Source of the DNA: an uncultured Bacteroidota bacterium
Lineage (GTDB): Bacteria > Bacteroidota > Bacteroidia > Flavobacteriales > Flavobacteriaceae
Direction: 5' to 3'
DNA: 64,000 nt
Assembly (NCBI GenBank): GCA_902516925.1
Contig: CABYAF010000001.1
Span: 62,001-126,000, forward strand
The position numbers and the translations under genes are program-made. Below the pieces are notes generated by a model. The model made no database searches. It had not been told where the DNA came from and was given only the letters and a program-made list of their open reading frames with translations. How positions within the stretch are numbered: the first letter of the stretch is position 1; each line of letters opens with the position of its first letter. Of the stretch, positions 8,835-17,786 are shown piece by piece.

Positions 8835-9812
8835 CTATTTAGCAAATTTCATTGTTGTTATAATAGTGTTTAATTCAAACATATAGTCTCTCTTGCTTTC
8901 TGTTGGTGCAAACGAAAAACCCTCAATTACAATATTTCTTTTATTAATTGTGTCTTTGATAATATAATTGATATAAGGGCCCGCCATAAAATCATTCTGA
9001 ACCTCCCATGTACCCTTTGTTAAGATTGCCTCTAGATTATTAACTTTTGTTTTATAATAATAAGGAAGGTACGCCCGTTCAGTGATCATATATGAGCCTG
9101 GAACTCTACCTGGAACATATATTTTTCCAATTGAATCTCTTATTGCAGGTATTCTCTCTTCTATCTTTTTTAAATCTATATTCAGGGGCAGAGTATAAGC
9201 AATAATATTCAGATGTCCTTTTACTACCTGTTTCTCAATCCAAACAAAATTTGTTGTGTCTTTAACTGTAGAGTATGCATCTGGAAAAGAAAGGTTAATT
9301 CCGAAACGATCTTTAAGTTGGGGATCATCATTAAGAGACTTTCTCATTCTACGAATTTTTTCAATTCTTTCATTTTCAGAAATCGATCTTAACAAAAGAT
9401 CTTTGTTTTCATCAAAATAAAAATTCATTACTTCCTCATCCTCACCAGTTATTAGTGCTGTTATTTGTGGTCTTGCCCAAAGATTTTTAATTAATTTAAA
9501 TCCCTGGTCAGATGTGTCTTTTCTAAAGACAATTATATTTCTACTGCTTCTTGCAAAGCCTTTAAATATTGAAGGCTGTATATAATACAAATCATATTTT
9601 GGTTCGTCAAAGGGAAGTCCTTCGTAGGGCTCCATTAAATATTTCTTGATGTTGCTTCCAAGACTTCCTTCCCATAAACTATTATTCATTACGACAGTTA
9701 AGTCATTAATATTACCATTTGATTCTGGAACGTATGCTTTGGAGCTGTCTGATTGACATGAAATGAGAAGCATCCAGGATAATATAATTAAAAAGTTTTT
9801 TTTAATTTTCAT
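8835..9812 (-). CDS. DUF4837 family lipoprotein
   Basis: A 325-aa protein with a lipoprotein signal peptide whose lipobox reads LLISC (Cys 19). It is expected in the periplasm or outer membrane. It resembles DUF4837, a Bacteroidota family of unknown role. Visible features are NNSLWEGSLG near residue 43 and a conserved-looking C-terminal part with WEVQNDFMAGPYINYII. The start overlaps the pgk stop codon by 4 bp, so it is translationally coupled to pgk although no metabolic link is apparent. Confidence 0.75.
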   Translation of the reverse strand: MKIKKNFLIILSWMLLISCQSDSSKAYVPESNGNINDLTVVMNNSLWEGSLGSNIKKYLMEPYEGLPFDEPKYDLYYIQPSIFKGFARSSRNIIVFRKDTSDQGFKLIKNLWARPQITALITGEDEEVMNFYFDENKDLLLRSISENERIEKIRRMRKSLNDDPQLKDRFGINLSFPDAYSTVKDTTNFVWIEKQVVKGHLNIIAYTLPLNIDLKKIEERIPAIRDSIGKIYVPGRVPGSYMITERAYLPYYYKTKVNNLEAILTKGTWEVQNDFMAGPYINYIIKDTINKRNIVIEGFSFAPTESKRDYMFELNTIITTMKFAK

Positions 9813-10996
9813 TGCATCAAAGCCTTTACTCCCGGAAGGGTCTTTCCCTCTAAACTTTCTAAAAGAGCTCCTCCTCCTGTTGAAATATAGCTAACCCATT
9901 CCTCTTTTCCAAGCTTTTTTAATGCTGCTATTGAGTCTCCTCCTCCAACAATTATATTAATTCCTTTTTCTTTTGCTTCTCTAAGAGAGTTGCATATTGA
10001 TCTTGTTCCCTCAGAAAATAAATCCTTTTCAAAAACTCCCATAGGTCCATTCCAAAAAATTGTATTACTTGTTAGAATTTCTTTATTAAACATTTCCATA
10101 GACTTTTTTCCAATATCTAGCCCCATCCATCCATCTTCTATCTCTTTTGAATTAAAGGTTGATATTTGATCGTTATTATCAAAGTGTTTTGAAGCTTTTG
10201 TGTCTAAAGGCAAAATTATTTTTTTATCTAATCTTCGTGCTAAACTTAAAATTTCTTTTGCATTGATAATTAGTTCATTTTCTAACAGAGAGTTACCAAT
10301 TTGTCCTCCTTTTGCTTTAATAAAAGTGTATGCCATTCCTCCTCCAATTATAATTTTATCTACGTTCCTAATCAGGTTATACAGAATACTAAGTTTACTT
10401 GAGACTTTTGCCCCTCCCAAAATTGCAAGAACGGGTTTTTTACCATTATTAGCAATTTGATTTATTGCCTTAAGTTCTTTTTGAAGTAGCTTACCTGCAA
10501 ATTTTTTATTCTCAAAATATTCAGCAATTACCGCTGTTGATGCATGTTCTCGATGACAAGTTCCAAAAGCATCATTTACATAGATATCCCCTAATTTTGA
10601 AAGGCTCTCAGCAAATACTCTGTCTCCTAACGTTTCCTCCTGATAAAAACGTAGATTTTCCATAAGCATAATACTTCCTTTATCTAATTTAGATATCGCT
10701 TCCTGTGCACCCTGGCCAATACAGTCCTGATAGAAGAATATTGGCTGGTTTAATACCGTAGAGACTGTGTCTACGATTTTTCTTAGAGAGAATTTGTTTT
10801 CTTTTCCTTTTGGTCTACCAAGATGAGATATTAAGATACATGTTCCTCCTTTTTCTAGAATTAAATCAACTGTCTCTTTACATGCTAAAATTCTCGTTGT
10901 GTCAGTTACATTGTCATTATCGTCTAATGGGACATTTAAATCAACTCGCACAATTACTTTTTTGTTTTTTAAGTCTTGTTCTTCTAGATCTGACAT
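9809..10996 (-). CDS. pgk: Phosphoglycerate kinase
   Basis: A 395-aa cytosolic glycolytic enzyme that transfers phosphate between 1,3-bisphosphoglycerate and ADP. The N-terminal substrate loop KVIVRVDLNVPLD, the LISHLGRPKG loop, the ENLRFYQEE region and the C-terminal nucleotide motifs (GGGDSIAAL, ISTGGGALLESL) are intact. It has its own promoter (TATCTTTG at 11016-11023), back to back with that of holB. The DUF4837 lipoprotein gene follows with a 4-bp overlap. Confidence 0.97.
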   Translation of the reverse strand: MSDLEEQDLKNKKVIVRVDLNVPLDDNDNVTDTTRILACKETVDLILEKGGTCILISHLGRPKGKENKFSLRKIVDTVSTVLNQPIFFYQDCIGQGAQEAISKLDKGSIMLMENLRFYQEETLGDRVFAESLSKLGDIYVNDAFGTCHREHASTAVIAEYFENKKFAGKLLQKELKAINQIANNGKKPVLAILGGAKVSSKLSILYNLIRNVDKIIIGGGMAYTFIKAKGGQIGNSLLENELIINAKEILSLARRLDKKIILPLDTKASKHFDNNDQISTFNSKEIEDGWMGLDIGKKSMEMFNKEILTSNTIFWNGPMGVFEKDLFSEGTRSICNSLREAKEKGINIIVGGGDSIAALKKLGKEEWVSYISTGGGALLESLEGKTLPGVKALMQ

Positions 10997-11011
10997 GTTA
11001 ATATTATTTTG

Positions 11012-11041
11012 TTGACAAAGATATAATATGATATATATTTG
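11012..11041 (+). promoter_or_regulatory. holB promoter (-33 TTG and -7 TATATTTG)
   Basis: TTG at 11012-11014 and TATATTTG at 11034-11041 are separated by 19 bp, the usual Bacteroidota spacing. The -7 box ends only 3 nt before the ATG at 11045, predicting a leaderless holB mRNA. Confidence 0.65.
11016..11023 (-). promoter_or_regulatory. -7 promoter box of pgk
   Basis: TATCTTTG on the minus strand fits TANNTTTG and ends 19 nt before the pgk ATG. It sits within the spacer of the divergent holB promoter, so the two polymerase sites overlap and may compete. Confidence 0.5.
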
Positions 11042-11044
11042 GGT

Positions 11045-12142
11045 ATGAATTTAGATAGAATTTTAGGTCAAGGACATATTAAAAAAAGGATCTATGATTC
11101 AATTCAAAAAAAAAAATTTCCTCAATCAAAAATTCTTGTAGATAAAGATGGGTATGGTGGTTTGAATTTTGCTATTGAAATTGCAAGAGAGCTATTAAAT
11201 CAAAAAAACTCTTTTAGCGGAGACGTCTTAGATCATCCTGATTTACATTTTTCATTTCCTACTTTTGCATCCGTTAAGGACACTGAAACCCTTTATGCAG
11301 AGTGGATATCTTTTGTTAAACAATTTCCTTTCTCTGATTTTCAAAAGTGGTCAAGTTTTATTGGAAACACAACTTCTCAAGGTTCTATAAAGGTCTCTGA
11401 GGTAGATAAAATTCATAAGAAAGCAGTTCTTAAACCTTTTCTAGGGGGAAATAAAGTCTTTGTTTTATGGGGTTCTGAAACAATGATGCCTCAAACCTCT
11501 AATAAGCTTTTAAAAATATTAGAAGAACCGCCTAGTGACACATATTTTATTTTGATTACTAATAGTTTACAGGATCTTTTGCCTACAATAATATCAAGAT
11601 GTCAAATTTCAAACCTTGGACCTGTTGGCAATGAAGAGCACAAACAATATTTAGAAAGTTTAGTGAGTGGTGTTGACTATGATTTAATTGTAAAATCTTC
11701 AAGAGGAAGTGTTTCTAGTGCATTAAACTATACAGATGAAGACTCTTCTTCAATCTCTCATGAACAAAATTTTATTGATTGTTTAAGGTTTGCCTTTCTT
11801 GCAAAAAAAAGCAAAAAAGCTGTTTTAGATCTTACCAAATGGTCTGAAAAAATTTCTGCAAACTCTAGAGAGCAACAAAAAGAATTTCTAGGTTTTTGTT
11901 CCTTTCTTATCAGGGAAGCTATGCTTATAAGCTACAGATCTGAAAACCTAACTTCTTTTGTTTCAAGCTCAGATTTCAAAATAGGTAAGCTTTCTCCATT
12001 TGTTCACAGTAAAAATTTAATTGAAATAATTGACTTAATCGAGGAGTCGCATTACTCTATTTCAAGAAATGTTAATTCTAAAATTGTTTTCACTTCGTTT
12101 GCAATTAAAATGACAAAGCTTATTAATACTCCTGAAGGTTAA
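11045..12142 (+). CDS. holB: DNA polymerase III subunit delta prime
   Basis: A 365-aa AAA+ clamp-loader subunit. It begins MNLDRILGQGHIKKRIYDSI, the usual start of the family, and carries the sensor region LLKILEEPPSDTYFILITNS and the SRC motif (ISRCQ, near residue 194), which is diagnostic of clamp-loader subunits. The Walker A position is degenerate (VDKDGYGGLNF), as is normal for delta prime, which does not hydrolyse ATP. ATG 11045 is preferred to an in-frame TTG two codons earlier because it follows the promoter by the same short distance as other genes here. The end overlaps a convergent methyltransferase gene by 4 bp. Confidence 0.9.
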   Translation: MNLDRILGQGHIKKRIYDSIQKKKFPQSKILVDKDGYGGLNFAIEIARELLNQKNSFSGDVLDHPDLHFSFPTFASVKDTETLYAEWISFVKQFPFSDFQKWSSFIGNTTSQGSIKVSEVDKIHKKAVLKPFLGGNKVFVLWGSETMMPQTSNKLLKILEEPPSDTYFILITNSLQDLLPTIISRCQISNLGPVGNEEHKQYLESLVSGVDYDLIVKSSRGSVSSALNYTDEDSSSISHEQNFIDCLRFAFLAKKSKKAVLDLTKWSEKISANSREQQKEFLGFCSFLIREAMLISYRSENLTSFVSSSDFKIGKLSPFVHSKNLIEIIDLIEESHYSISRNVNSKIVFTSFAIKMTKLINTPEG

Positions 12143-12951
12143 TTTCTTTTAAAGACATAAAACGAGGAAGAGTATTTAGACGTAAAAAGCGCTAATATAT
12201 TTGATATAGAACCTATGACTAGTGCGCTGATCCAAGGAAAAATAGACCTTTTGTATTTCGACGAGAGATATGATACATAATAAGAATCCAGCCATAATGG
12301 GTGTTTAGATATTAAACTAAACCCTTTTTCTTTCATAAGATTTTCCAAAGAATTATGATTAAAATGATATAGATGTCTGGGGACATCCCAAGCTGCCCAA
12401 TGTTTTCCAAAAACTTTTGAATCAAAACTATCTCTATTTGGAACTGCTAAAACTAGAGCGCCGTTATGTTTTAAAGTTTTTCCTATTCTTATTATCGTCT
12501 TATTAATATCAGGGACATGCTCTAGAACATGCCACATCATAATCACATCATACTGGTTATCAGTTACTTGTGCGGTTTTTGATTTATTAATTATTGGATC
12601 ATATACCTGAACATTTATCTTCTTTTTTTTTAAAAATTTAGCAAAATATCCATCACCAGATCCATAATCTAAAATTTTATTTGATGGTTGTAGGATTTTA
12701 TGTAAAACTTTTAATTTATAGGAAAACATTATGTTTTGTGAATGCTTATAAAAAAAAGAGAAGACACCTTTCTTTTTATTGTGAGGAAGATAATTTTCAT
12801 TTTCATAGTATTTCTTGTGATTGTGATTTTCCGCTACCTCTGTCCAAACTAGATTAGTCTTATTATCAAGAAAAAGATTGAAGTGCTCCTTTGAAGCAAC
12901 ATAATCTTTTGTGCTTAATACCATTCTGTCTTTTTTGAGTAACTGTTTCAC
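12139..12951 (-). CDS. Class I SAM-dependent methyltransferase
   Basis: A 270-aa protein with the SAM-binding motif KILDYGSGDGYFAKFLKK near residue 93 and the post-motif VIMMWHVLEHVPDI near 136. This HVLEH pattern is typical of methyltransferases acting on small molecules or sugars, with a hydrophobic C-terminal segment. The substrate is unknown. The start codon is a GTG at 12951 that falls inside the parS-like palindrome 12944-12959. It follows mnmG by 9 bp on the same strand and ends in a 4-bp overlap with holB. Confidence 0.8.
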   Translation of the reverse strand: MKQLLKKDRMVLSTKDYVASKEHFNLFLDNKTNLVWTEVAENHNHKKYYENENYLPHNKKKGVFSFFYKHSQNIMFSYKLKVLHKILQPSNKILDYGSGDGYFAKFLKKKKINVQVYDPIINKSKTAQVTDNQYDVIMMWHVLEHVPDINKTIIRIGKTLKHNGALVLAVPNRDSFDSKVFGKHWAAWDVPRHLYHFNHNSLENLMKEKGFSLISKHPLWLDSYYVSYLSSKYKRSIFPWISALVIGSISNILALFTSKYSSSFYVFKRN

Positions 12952-12959
12952 GTGGAACT
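12944..12959. promoter_or_regulatory. parS-like ParB binding site 1
   Basis: TGTTTCACGTGGAACT. Its reverse complement AGTTCCACGTGAAACA matches the bacterial parS consensus TGTTNCACGTGAAACA at every position but the first. It covers the GTG start codon of the methyltransferase gene, just downstream of mnmG. A second site lies at 14840-14855. Confidence 0.75.
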
Positions 12960-12960
12960 T

Positions 12961-14832
12961 TTATCTACCCATCTTAACAAGCAGGACACTTATGTCGCTC
13001 GGATTTATTCCGCTAATTCTTGATGCTTGAGAAAGAGTGGATGGTCTAATTTTATTTAATTTTTCTTTTGCTTCATTAGATAACGAGGCTAAAGGATTAT
13101 AATCAAAATTATTTGGAATCTTAATGTCTTCTAGTCTTTGAAGTTTGTCAGCGTTTGCCTTCTCTTTTTCTATGTAACCTTTATATTTTATTTGAATCTC
13201 CGTCTGGTCTAAAACTTCATTGTCTAGTTTATTTGCCTGAATATAGTTTTCAACAGGGGCCAATTTTCTTATATCCTGCTGCTTAACATTAGGCCTTGAA
13301 TATATTTTATCTATTTTTCCTTTCTGTGGCACAGGTTCATAATTTACTGATTTTAAAATTTTATTAACCTCATCTAACTCAAAGCTTGTTTCATTAAGAA
13401 ACTTAACAAAGCCCTCTACTTCTACGTTTTTCTTTTTAACGCGGTTATATCTTTCCTCCTTTGCTAATCCAATTTTGTATGATTTCTCTGTTAATCGAAT
13501 ATCTGCGTTGTCTTGCCTAAGTAGAGTTCTGTATTCTGCTCGTGAAGTAAACATTCTATATGGCTCCTCTGTACCTTTTGTAATTAAATCATCAATCAAA
13601 ACACCAATATATGCTTCACTCCTTGTTAATATTAATGGTTCCTTTTCAAATACATTAGCAACAGCATTAATCCCTGCCATTAAACCTTGAGCTGCAGCTT
13701 CTTCGTAGCCTGTTGTACCATTAATCTGTCCAGCAAAAAATAAATTTTTTATCAACTTAGTTTCAAGAGTAAGAGTTAATTGAGTTGGTGGAAAATAATC
13801 ATACTCTATTGCATATCCTGGTCTAAAAAACTTAACATTTTCAAAACCTTTAATTTTTTTGATAGCAGCATATTGAACATCTTCTGGCATTGAAGTTGAA
13901 AAACCGTTGACATATACTTCGACAGTATTTTCTCCCTCTGGCTCGACAAATATTTGATGTCGGTCCTTTTCTGCAAACCTGTGTATTTTATCCTCTATTG
14001 AAGGGCAATACCTAGGGCCTGTACTACTTATGCTACCGTTAAACATGGGTGATCGATCAAAAGATTCTGACATAATATCATGAACCTCATTATTTGTATA
14101 AGTCATATGACAGCTTATCTGATCCTCAAGGGGTTGAATGCTCGCGAGGTAACTAAATTTGGCTGGGTTTTTATCTCCTGGTTGCTCCTCCATAACACTG
14201 TAATCTAATGATCTTCCGTCGACTCTTGGTGGGGTTCCTGTTTTCATTCTACCAGATTTAAACCCATAAGATTCAAGATCTGCAGTAATACCTACAGAAG
14301 ACTTTTCTCCAACCCTTCCTCCACCGAAATTTTTATCACCAACGTGTATTAATCCATTTAAAAATGTTCCATTTGTTAAAATAACAGAGTGAGAGTATAT
14401 TTTATTACCCAGGCCTGTAACCACTCCTTTTATTGTGTTTTTTTTTACAATTAAACCAACAACCATGTCCTGATAAAAATCAAGGTTTGGCGTATTCTCT
14501 AGCATCTCTCGCCATTTTAGCGCAAATTTAGCTCTATCTGACTGAACCCTTGGGCTCCACATTGCGGGTCCTTTTGATTTGTTCAGCATTTTAAACTGTA
14601 TGGCTGTTAAGTCTGAAACTACCCCACTGTAACCGCCAAGAGCGTCTATTTCTCGAACAATTTGACCCTTTGCAATGCCCCCCATTGCTGGATTACATGA
14701 CATCTGACCAATAGTTTGCAGATTCATTGTAACTAAAAGTGTTTTGGCGCCTAAGTTTGCAGCAGCAGCGGCAGCCTCTGCACCAGCATGACCTCCACCT
14801 ACAACAATAACATCATATTTAGATTCAAACAT
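12961..14832 (-). CDS. mnmG: tRNA uridine-5-carboxymethylaminomethyl(34) synthesis enzyme MnmG
   Basis: A 623-aa FAD protein that, with MnmE, installs cmnm5 on U34 of certain tRNAs. The N-terminal dinucleotide fold DVIVVGGGHAGAEAAAAA and the conserved SCNPAMGGIAKGQIVREID follow directly from ATG 14832. FFAGQINGTTGYEEAAAQG near residue 367 and the C-terminal tRNA-binding GidA domain are also present. The start overlaps the end of ybeY by 8 bp. An upstream in-frame extension exists, but it would run through the second parS-like site and lacks family similarity. mnmG is the classical origin-proximal gene gidA, relevant to the nearby strand switch. Confidence 0.96.
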   Translation of the reverse strand: MFESKYDVIVVGGGHAGAEAAAAAANLGAKTLLVTMNLQTIGQMSCNPAMGGIAKGQIVREIDALGGYSGVVSDLTAIQFKMLNKSKGPAMWSPRVQSDRAKFALKWREMLENTPNLDFYQDMVVGLIVKKNTIKGVVTGLGNKIYSHSVILTNGTFLNGLIHVGDKNFGGGRVGEKSSVGITADLESYGFKSGRMKTGTPPRVDGRSLDYSVMEEQPGDKNPAKFSYLASIQPLEDQISCHMTYTNNEVHDIMSESFDRSPMFNGSISSTGPRYCPSIEDKIHRFAEKDRHQIFVEPEGENTVEVYVNGFSTSMPEDVQYAAIKKIKGFENVKFFRPGYAIEYDYFPPTQLTLTLETKLIKNLFFAGQINGTTGYEEAAAQGLMAGINAVANVFEKEPLILTRSEAYIGVLIDDLITKGTEEPYRMFTSRAEYRTLLRQDNADIRLTEKSYKIGLAKEERYNRVKKKNVEVEGFVKFLNETSFELDEVNKILKSVNYEPVPQKGKIDKIYSRPNVKQQDIRKLAPVENYIQANKLDNEVLDQTEIQIKYKGYIEKEKANADKLQRLEDIKIPNNFDYNPLASLSNEAKEKLNKIRPSTLSQASRISGINPSDISVLLVKMGR

Positions 14833-15259
14833 CCTGATTAGTTTCACGTGAAACGGCAAATATAAACTCTTCTTCCATTTTACTCATAGCATACTTTTCA
14901 TTAGAAGTCTTATCTTTATATCCAAGACAATGGAAAAGGCCGTGGGAGACAAGTCTAATACACTCATTATCAACACTTTGGTTATATTTTTTAGCATTCT
15001 CTATCATCATTGACAGGGAGATATAAACTTCCGCAATAAGATTTTTTTCTTCAGAATAATCGAATGTAAGAATGTCGGTATGATTGTCATGATTTAGAAA
15101 ATCTACATTCAGAGCTCTCATAGCGTTTAAATCCACAAAATTATATTCAAGCTTTTCTATTTTAAAACCACTTTTGTTTGCAAAAAAAACAATAGTGTCC
15201 TCTAGAATCTTATTTTGAATTAGTTTATTTGAATATCCGATAAACTTAATCTTTTGCAT
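14825..15259 (-). CDS. ybeY: rRNA maturation RNase YbeY
   Basis: A 144-aa zinc endoribonuclease involved in 16S rRNA 3'-end maturation and ribosome quality control. The metal-binding motif is HGLFHCLGYKD near residue 105; the last ligand position, usually His (GYDH), reads KD-K here. LTFDYSE earlier in the protein matches the family's 'DVLSFP'-like strand. It has a TATATTTG box 7 nt before its ATG and overlaps mnmG. Coupling of ybeY with mnmG is common in flavobacteria. Confidence 0.88.
   Translation of the reverse strand: MQKIKFIGYSNKLIQNKILEDTIVFFANKSGFKIEKLEYNFVDLNAMRALNVDFLNHDNHTDILTFDYSEEKNLIAEVYISLSMMIENAKKYNQSVDNECIRLVSHGLFHCLGYKDKTSNEKYAMSKMEEEFIFAVSRETNQDV
14840..14855. promoter_or_regulatory. 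parS-like ParB binding site 2
   Basis: The 14-bp core GTTTCACGTGAAAC (14841-14854) is a perfect palindrome and equals the inner 14 bases of the canonical parS site. It lies inside the last codons of ybeY, just upstream of the mnmG start, 1.9 kb from the first site. Confidence 0.8.
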
Positions 15260-15266
15260 ATTTCAA

Positions 15267-15274
15267 CAAATATA
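15267..15274 (-). promoter_or_regulatory. -7 promoter box of ybeY-mnmG
   Basis: TATATTTG on the minus strand ends 7 nt before the ybeY ATG, leaving at most a few untranslated bases. Confidence 0.55.
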
Positions 15275-15317
15275 AATCAATTCTTAAGGATAATTTCAAT
15301 AAGGAATATTATGGTGT

Positions 15318-15325
15318 TATATTTG
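15318..15325 (+). promoter_or_regulatory. -7 promoter box of gltX
   Basis: TATATTTG ends 4 nt (AGGA) before the gltX ATG at 15330, predicting a leaderless or nearly leaderless mRNA. Confidence 0.6.
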
Positions 15326-15329
15326 AGGA

Positions 15330-16778
15330 ATGAAGGAAAGAGCAAGATTTGCACCGAGTCCGACCGGCCCTCTTCACATTGGAGGAGTGAGAACAGCTCT
15401 GTTTAATTATTTAATTGCTAAAAAAAATGGTGGTGACTTTATTCTCAGGATTGAAGACACGGACGCCAAAAGAACTGTTCTGGGCGCCGAGGATCACATA
15501 AAAGATTCCTTAAAATGGCTTGGTTTAAAGTTTGATGAAGGGCCAATTAAACAAAGTGAACGGAAGTCTTTATATAAAAATTGTGTTGAGGAGCTTATAA
15601 AAAAGGGGTTAGCTTATTATGCCTTTGACTCTGCTGCCGAGCTTGAAAGTGCAAGAAAAGAGTCTAATGGTGAATTTAAATATAACTATGAAACAAGAAA
15701 GAGTATGATTAACTCCTTTACTGTTTCAGAAGAGGAGATTAAGAATAGAGTAGAAAGAGGGGGGTATGTTATAAGAATGGTTGTTCCTGAAAAAGAAACA
15801 ATAACTGTTAATGACGAGATTAGAGGATCTCTAAGTTTTAATTCAAACGAAATTGAAGATAAAGTGATTATGAAATCTGATGGTATGCCAACATATCATT
15901 TTGCTAATGTTGTAGATGATCATGATATGAAAATTACTTCTGTTGTTCGGGGTGAAGAATGGTTGTCTTCTCTTCCGTCGCACATCACTCTTTATAACCA
16001 TTTTGGTTGGTCACCTCCTAAGTTTTATCACCTCCCGCTAATCTTAAAAAGTACAGGTCAAGGGAAATTATCAAAGAGGAATGCTGAAGAACAAGGCCAC
16101 CCTATTTTTGCTGTTCAATGGGAAGAATCTAAGGGTTTTAAAGAGTCAGGTTACACCCCAGAGGGGATATTAAACTATCTGGCTTTATTAGGATGGAAAG
16201 GAAAAAATGAGGCAGAAAAGTACACCTTGGATGAGCTTATTGAATGCTTTGATAGTAATGATATCAACAAGTCTGGGGCTCGTTTCGATATAAAAAAAGC
16301 ATTATGGGTCAACCACTTACACCTTAAAGATTTTTCTTCTAAAAAAATTCTCTCATTATCTGAACAAGCAAAATCTTTACTAGAAAAAAAGTATAGTGTT
16401 GGGGTATGCGAAGAAATTGTTGGTTTGATTAAAGAAAGGCTTAACACTGTATTTGATGTTGAAAAAGAAGTTTATGTTTTTGTTGGCCAACCTAAAAACT
16501 ATGATGCTGATGCAATTGAAAAAATCACAAGAAATACCATATATGATATTCTAAATTTTTGTAAATTAAATGAGGAGCTTATCTCAGAACCTTTTTCACT
16601 AAAAGAAAGCTTAACGTCTTTTGGGTCTGAAAATGAAATTTCCTTTGGAAATATTATGAAAACTTTGCGACTTTGTATGGTAGGAAGTTTGTCTGGTCCT
16701 GATTTATTTAAAATTATTGAAGTTATTGGTCACGATGAAACGCTCCACAGAATTGAATGTTTAATAAATAAAATTTAA
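15330..16778 (+). CDS. gltX: Glutamyl-tRNA synthetase
   Basis: A 482-aa class I aminoacyl-tRNA synthetase that charges tRNA-Glu. The HIGH signature is FAPSPTGPLHIGGVRTALFN at residues 7-26, and the KMSKS-type loop is GKLSKRNA near residue 247. The C-terminal anticodon-binding helices follow. Length is slightly below the usual 500 or so of Bacteroidota. It is followed after 3 bp by the SPFH protein gene, probably in one transcript. Confidence 0.96.
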   Translation: MKERARFAPSPTGPLHIGGVRTALFNYLIAKKNGGDFILRIEDTDAKRTVLGAEDHIKDSLKWLGLKFDEGPIKQSERKSLYKNCVEELIKKGLAYYAFDSAAELESARKESNGEFKYNYETRKSMINSFTVSEEEIKNRVERGGYVIRMVVPEKETITVNDEIRGSLSFNSNEIEDKVIMKSDGMPTYHFANVVDDHDMKITSVVRGEEWLSSLPSHITLYNHFGWSPPKFYHLPLILKSTGQGKLSKRNAEEQGHPIFAVQWEESKGFKESGYTPEGILNYLALLGWKGKNEAEKYTLDELIECFDSNDINKSGARFDIKKALWVNHLHLKDFSSKKILSLSEQAKSLLEKKYSVGVCEEIVGLIKERLNTVFDVEKEVYVFVGQPKNYDADAIEKITRNTIYDILNFCKLNEELISEPFSLKESLTSFGSENEISFGNIMKTLRLCMVGSLSGPDLFKIIEVIGHDETLHRIECLINKI

Positions 16779-16781
16779 AAA

Positions 16782-17783
16782 ATGAGTCTATTTACAACAC
16801 CCTTAATTATATTATTTCTTTTTTTCATTACTGTTTCTACAGTATTTATCGTTAAACAACAGTCGGCTGCGATTGTTGAAAGGTTTGGTAAATTTCAATC
16901 TGTTAGAGGTCCTGGTTTTCAAGTTAAGATTCCTTTGGTTGACAGAATCGCGGGGAGATTAAGTTTAAAGGTTCTGCAGCTTGATGTGGTTGTAGAAACA
17001 AAGACCAGTGATGATGTTTTTGTAAAACTTAAAGTTTCCGTTCAATACAGAGTAGTTGAATCAAAAGTTTTTGACGCGTTCTATAAGCTAGACTTTCCTC
17101 AGGATCAAATAACATCATATGTTTTCGACCTTATTCGTTCTCAAGTTCCAAAAATGAAACTAGATGATGTTTTTTCTAAGCAAGATGATATTGCTGTCGC
17201 GGTCAAACAATCTCTTGGGGCTGCTATGGAAGAGTATGGATATTTTATAGTTAAAGCACTTGTGACTGACATTGAACCAGATGCAGAAGTTAAAAGAGCA
17301 ATGAATAGAATTAACGCTTCGGACAGGGAAAAAACTGCGGCTCAATATGAAGGAGATGCAGCTAGGATTTTAATAGTAGAAAAAGCAAAGGCTGAAGCAG
17401 AAAGTAAAAGGTTGCAAGGTCAGGGTATCGCTGATCAAAGAAGAGAAATTGCAAAAGGTATTGAAGATTCTGTTGGTACACTTGGATCTGTAGGTATTAA
17501 TTCACAGGAGGCTTCTGCACTTATTGTTGTTACCCAACACTATGACACTTTACAGTCGATTGGTGGAGAAACAAACTCTAACTTGATCCTTCTACCAAAC
17601 TCCCCACAAGCTGGGAGCACCATGTTAAATGACATGGTTGCTGCGTTTACAGCAAGTAGTAAAATTGGTGAGGCGATGCAAAAAGAAAATCAAAAAAGCT
17701 CTGATGCGGGAACCATGAAGACTAAACCTGAAAGTCCTCAAGAACCAGAAACACCTGAATTTGGTGAATTTGAAGGTGAATAA
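16782..17783 (+). CDS. SPFH/Band 7 domain membrane protein
   Basis: A 333-aa protein with an N-terminal membrane anchor (residues 4-24), a Band 7 domain starting VKQQSAAIVERFGKFQSVRG, a long charged helical region with alternating Ala/Glu (about 195-240), and a C-terminal low-complexity tail rich in Pro and Glu. It belongs to the stomatin/QmcA-like group that oligomerises on membranes and supports membrane microdomains or protease control. No NfeD partner gene is adjacent. It lies 3 bp after gltX and 3 bp from the end of convergent glnS. Confidence 0.88.
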   Translation: MSLFTTPLIILFLFFITVSTVFIVKQQSAAIVERFGKFQSVRGPGFQVKIPLVDRIAGRLSLKVLQLDVVVETKTSDDVFVKLKVSVQYRVVESKVFDAFYKLDFPQDQITSYVFDLIRSQVPKMKLDDVFSKQDDIAVAVKQSLGAAMEEYGYFIVKALVTDIEPDAEVKRAMNRINASDREKTAAQYEGDAARILIVEKAKAEAESKRLQGQGIADQRREIAKGIEDSVGTLGSVGINSQEASALIVVTQHYDTLQSIGGETNSNLILLPNSPQAGSTMLNDMVAAFTASSKIGEAMQKENQKSSDAGTMKTKPESPQEPETPEFGEFEGE

Positions 17784-17786
17784 AAG

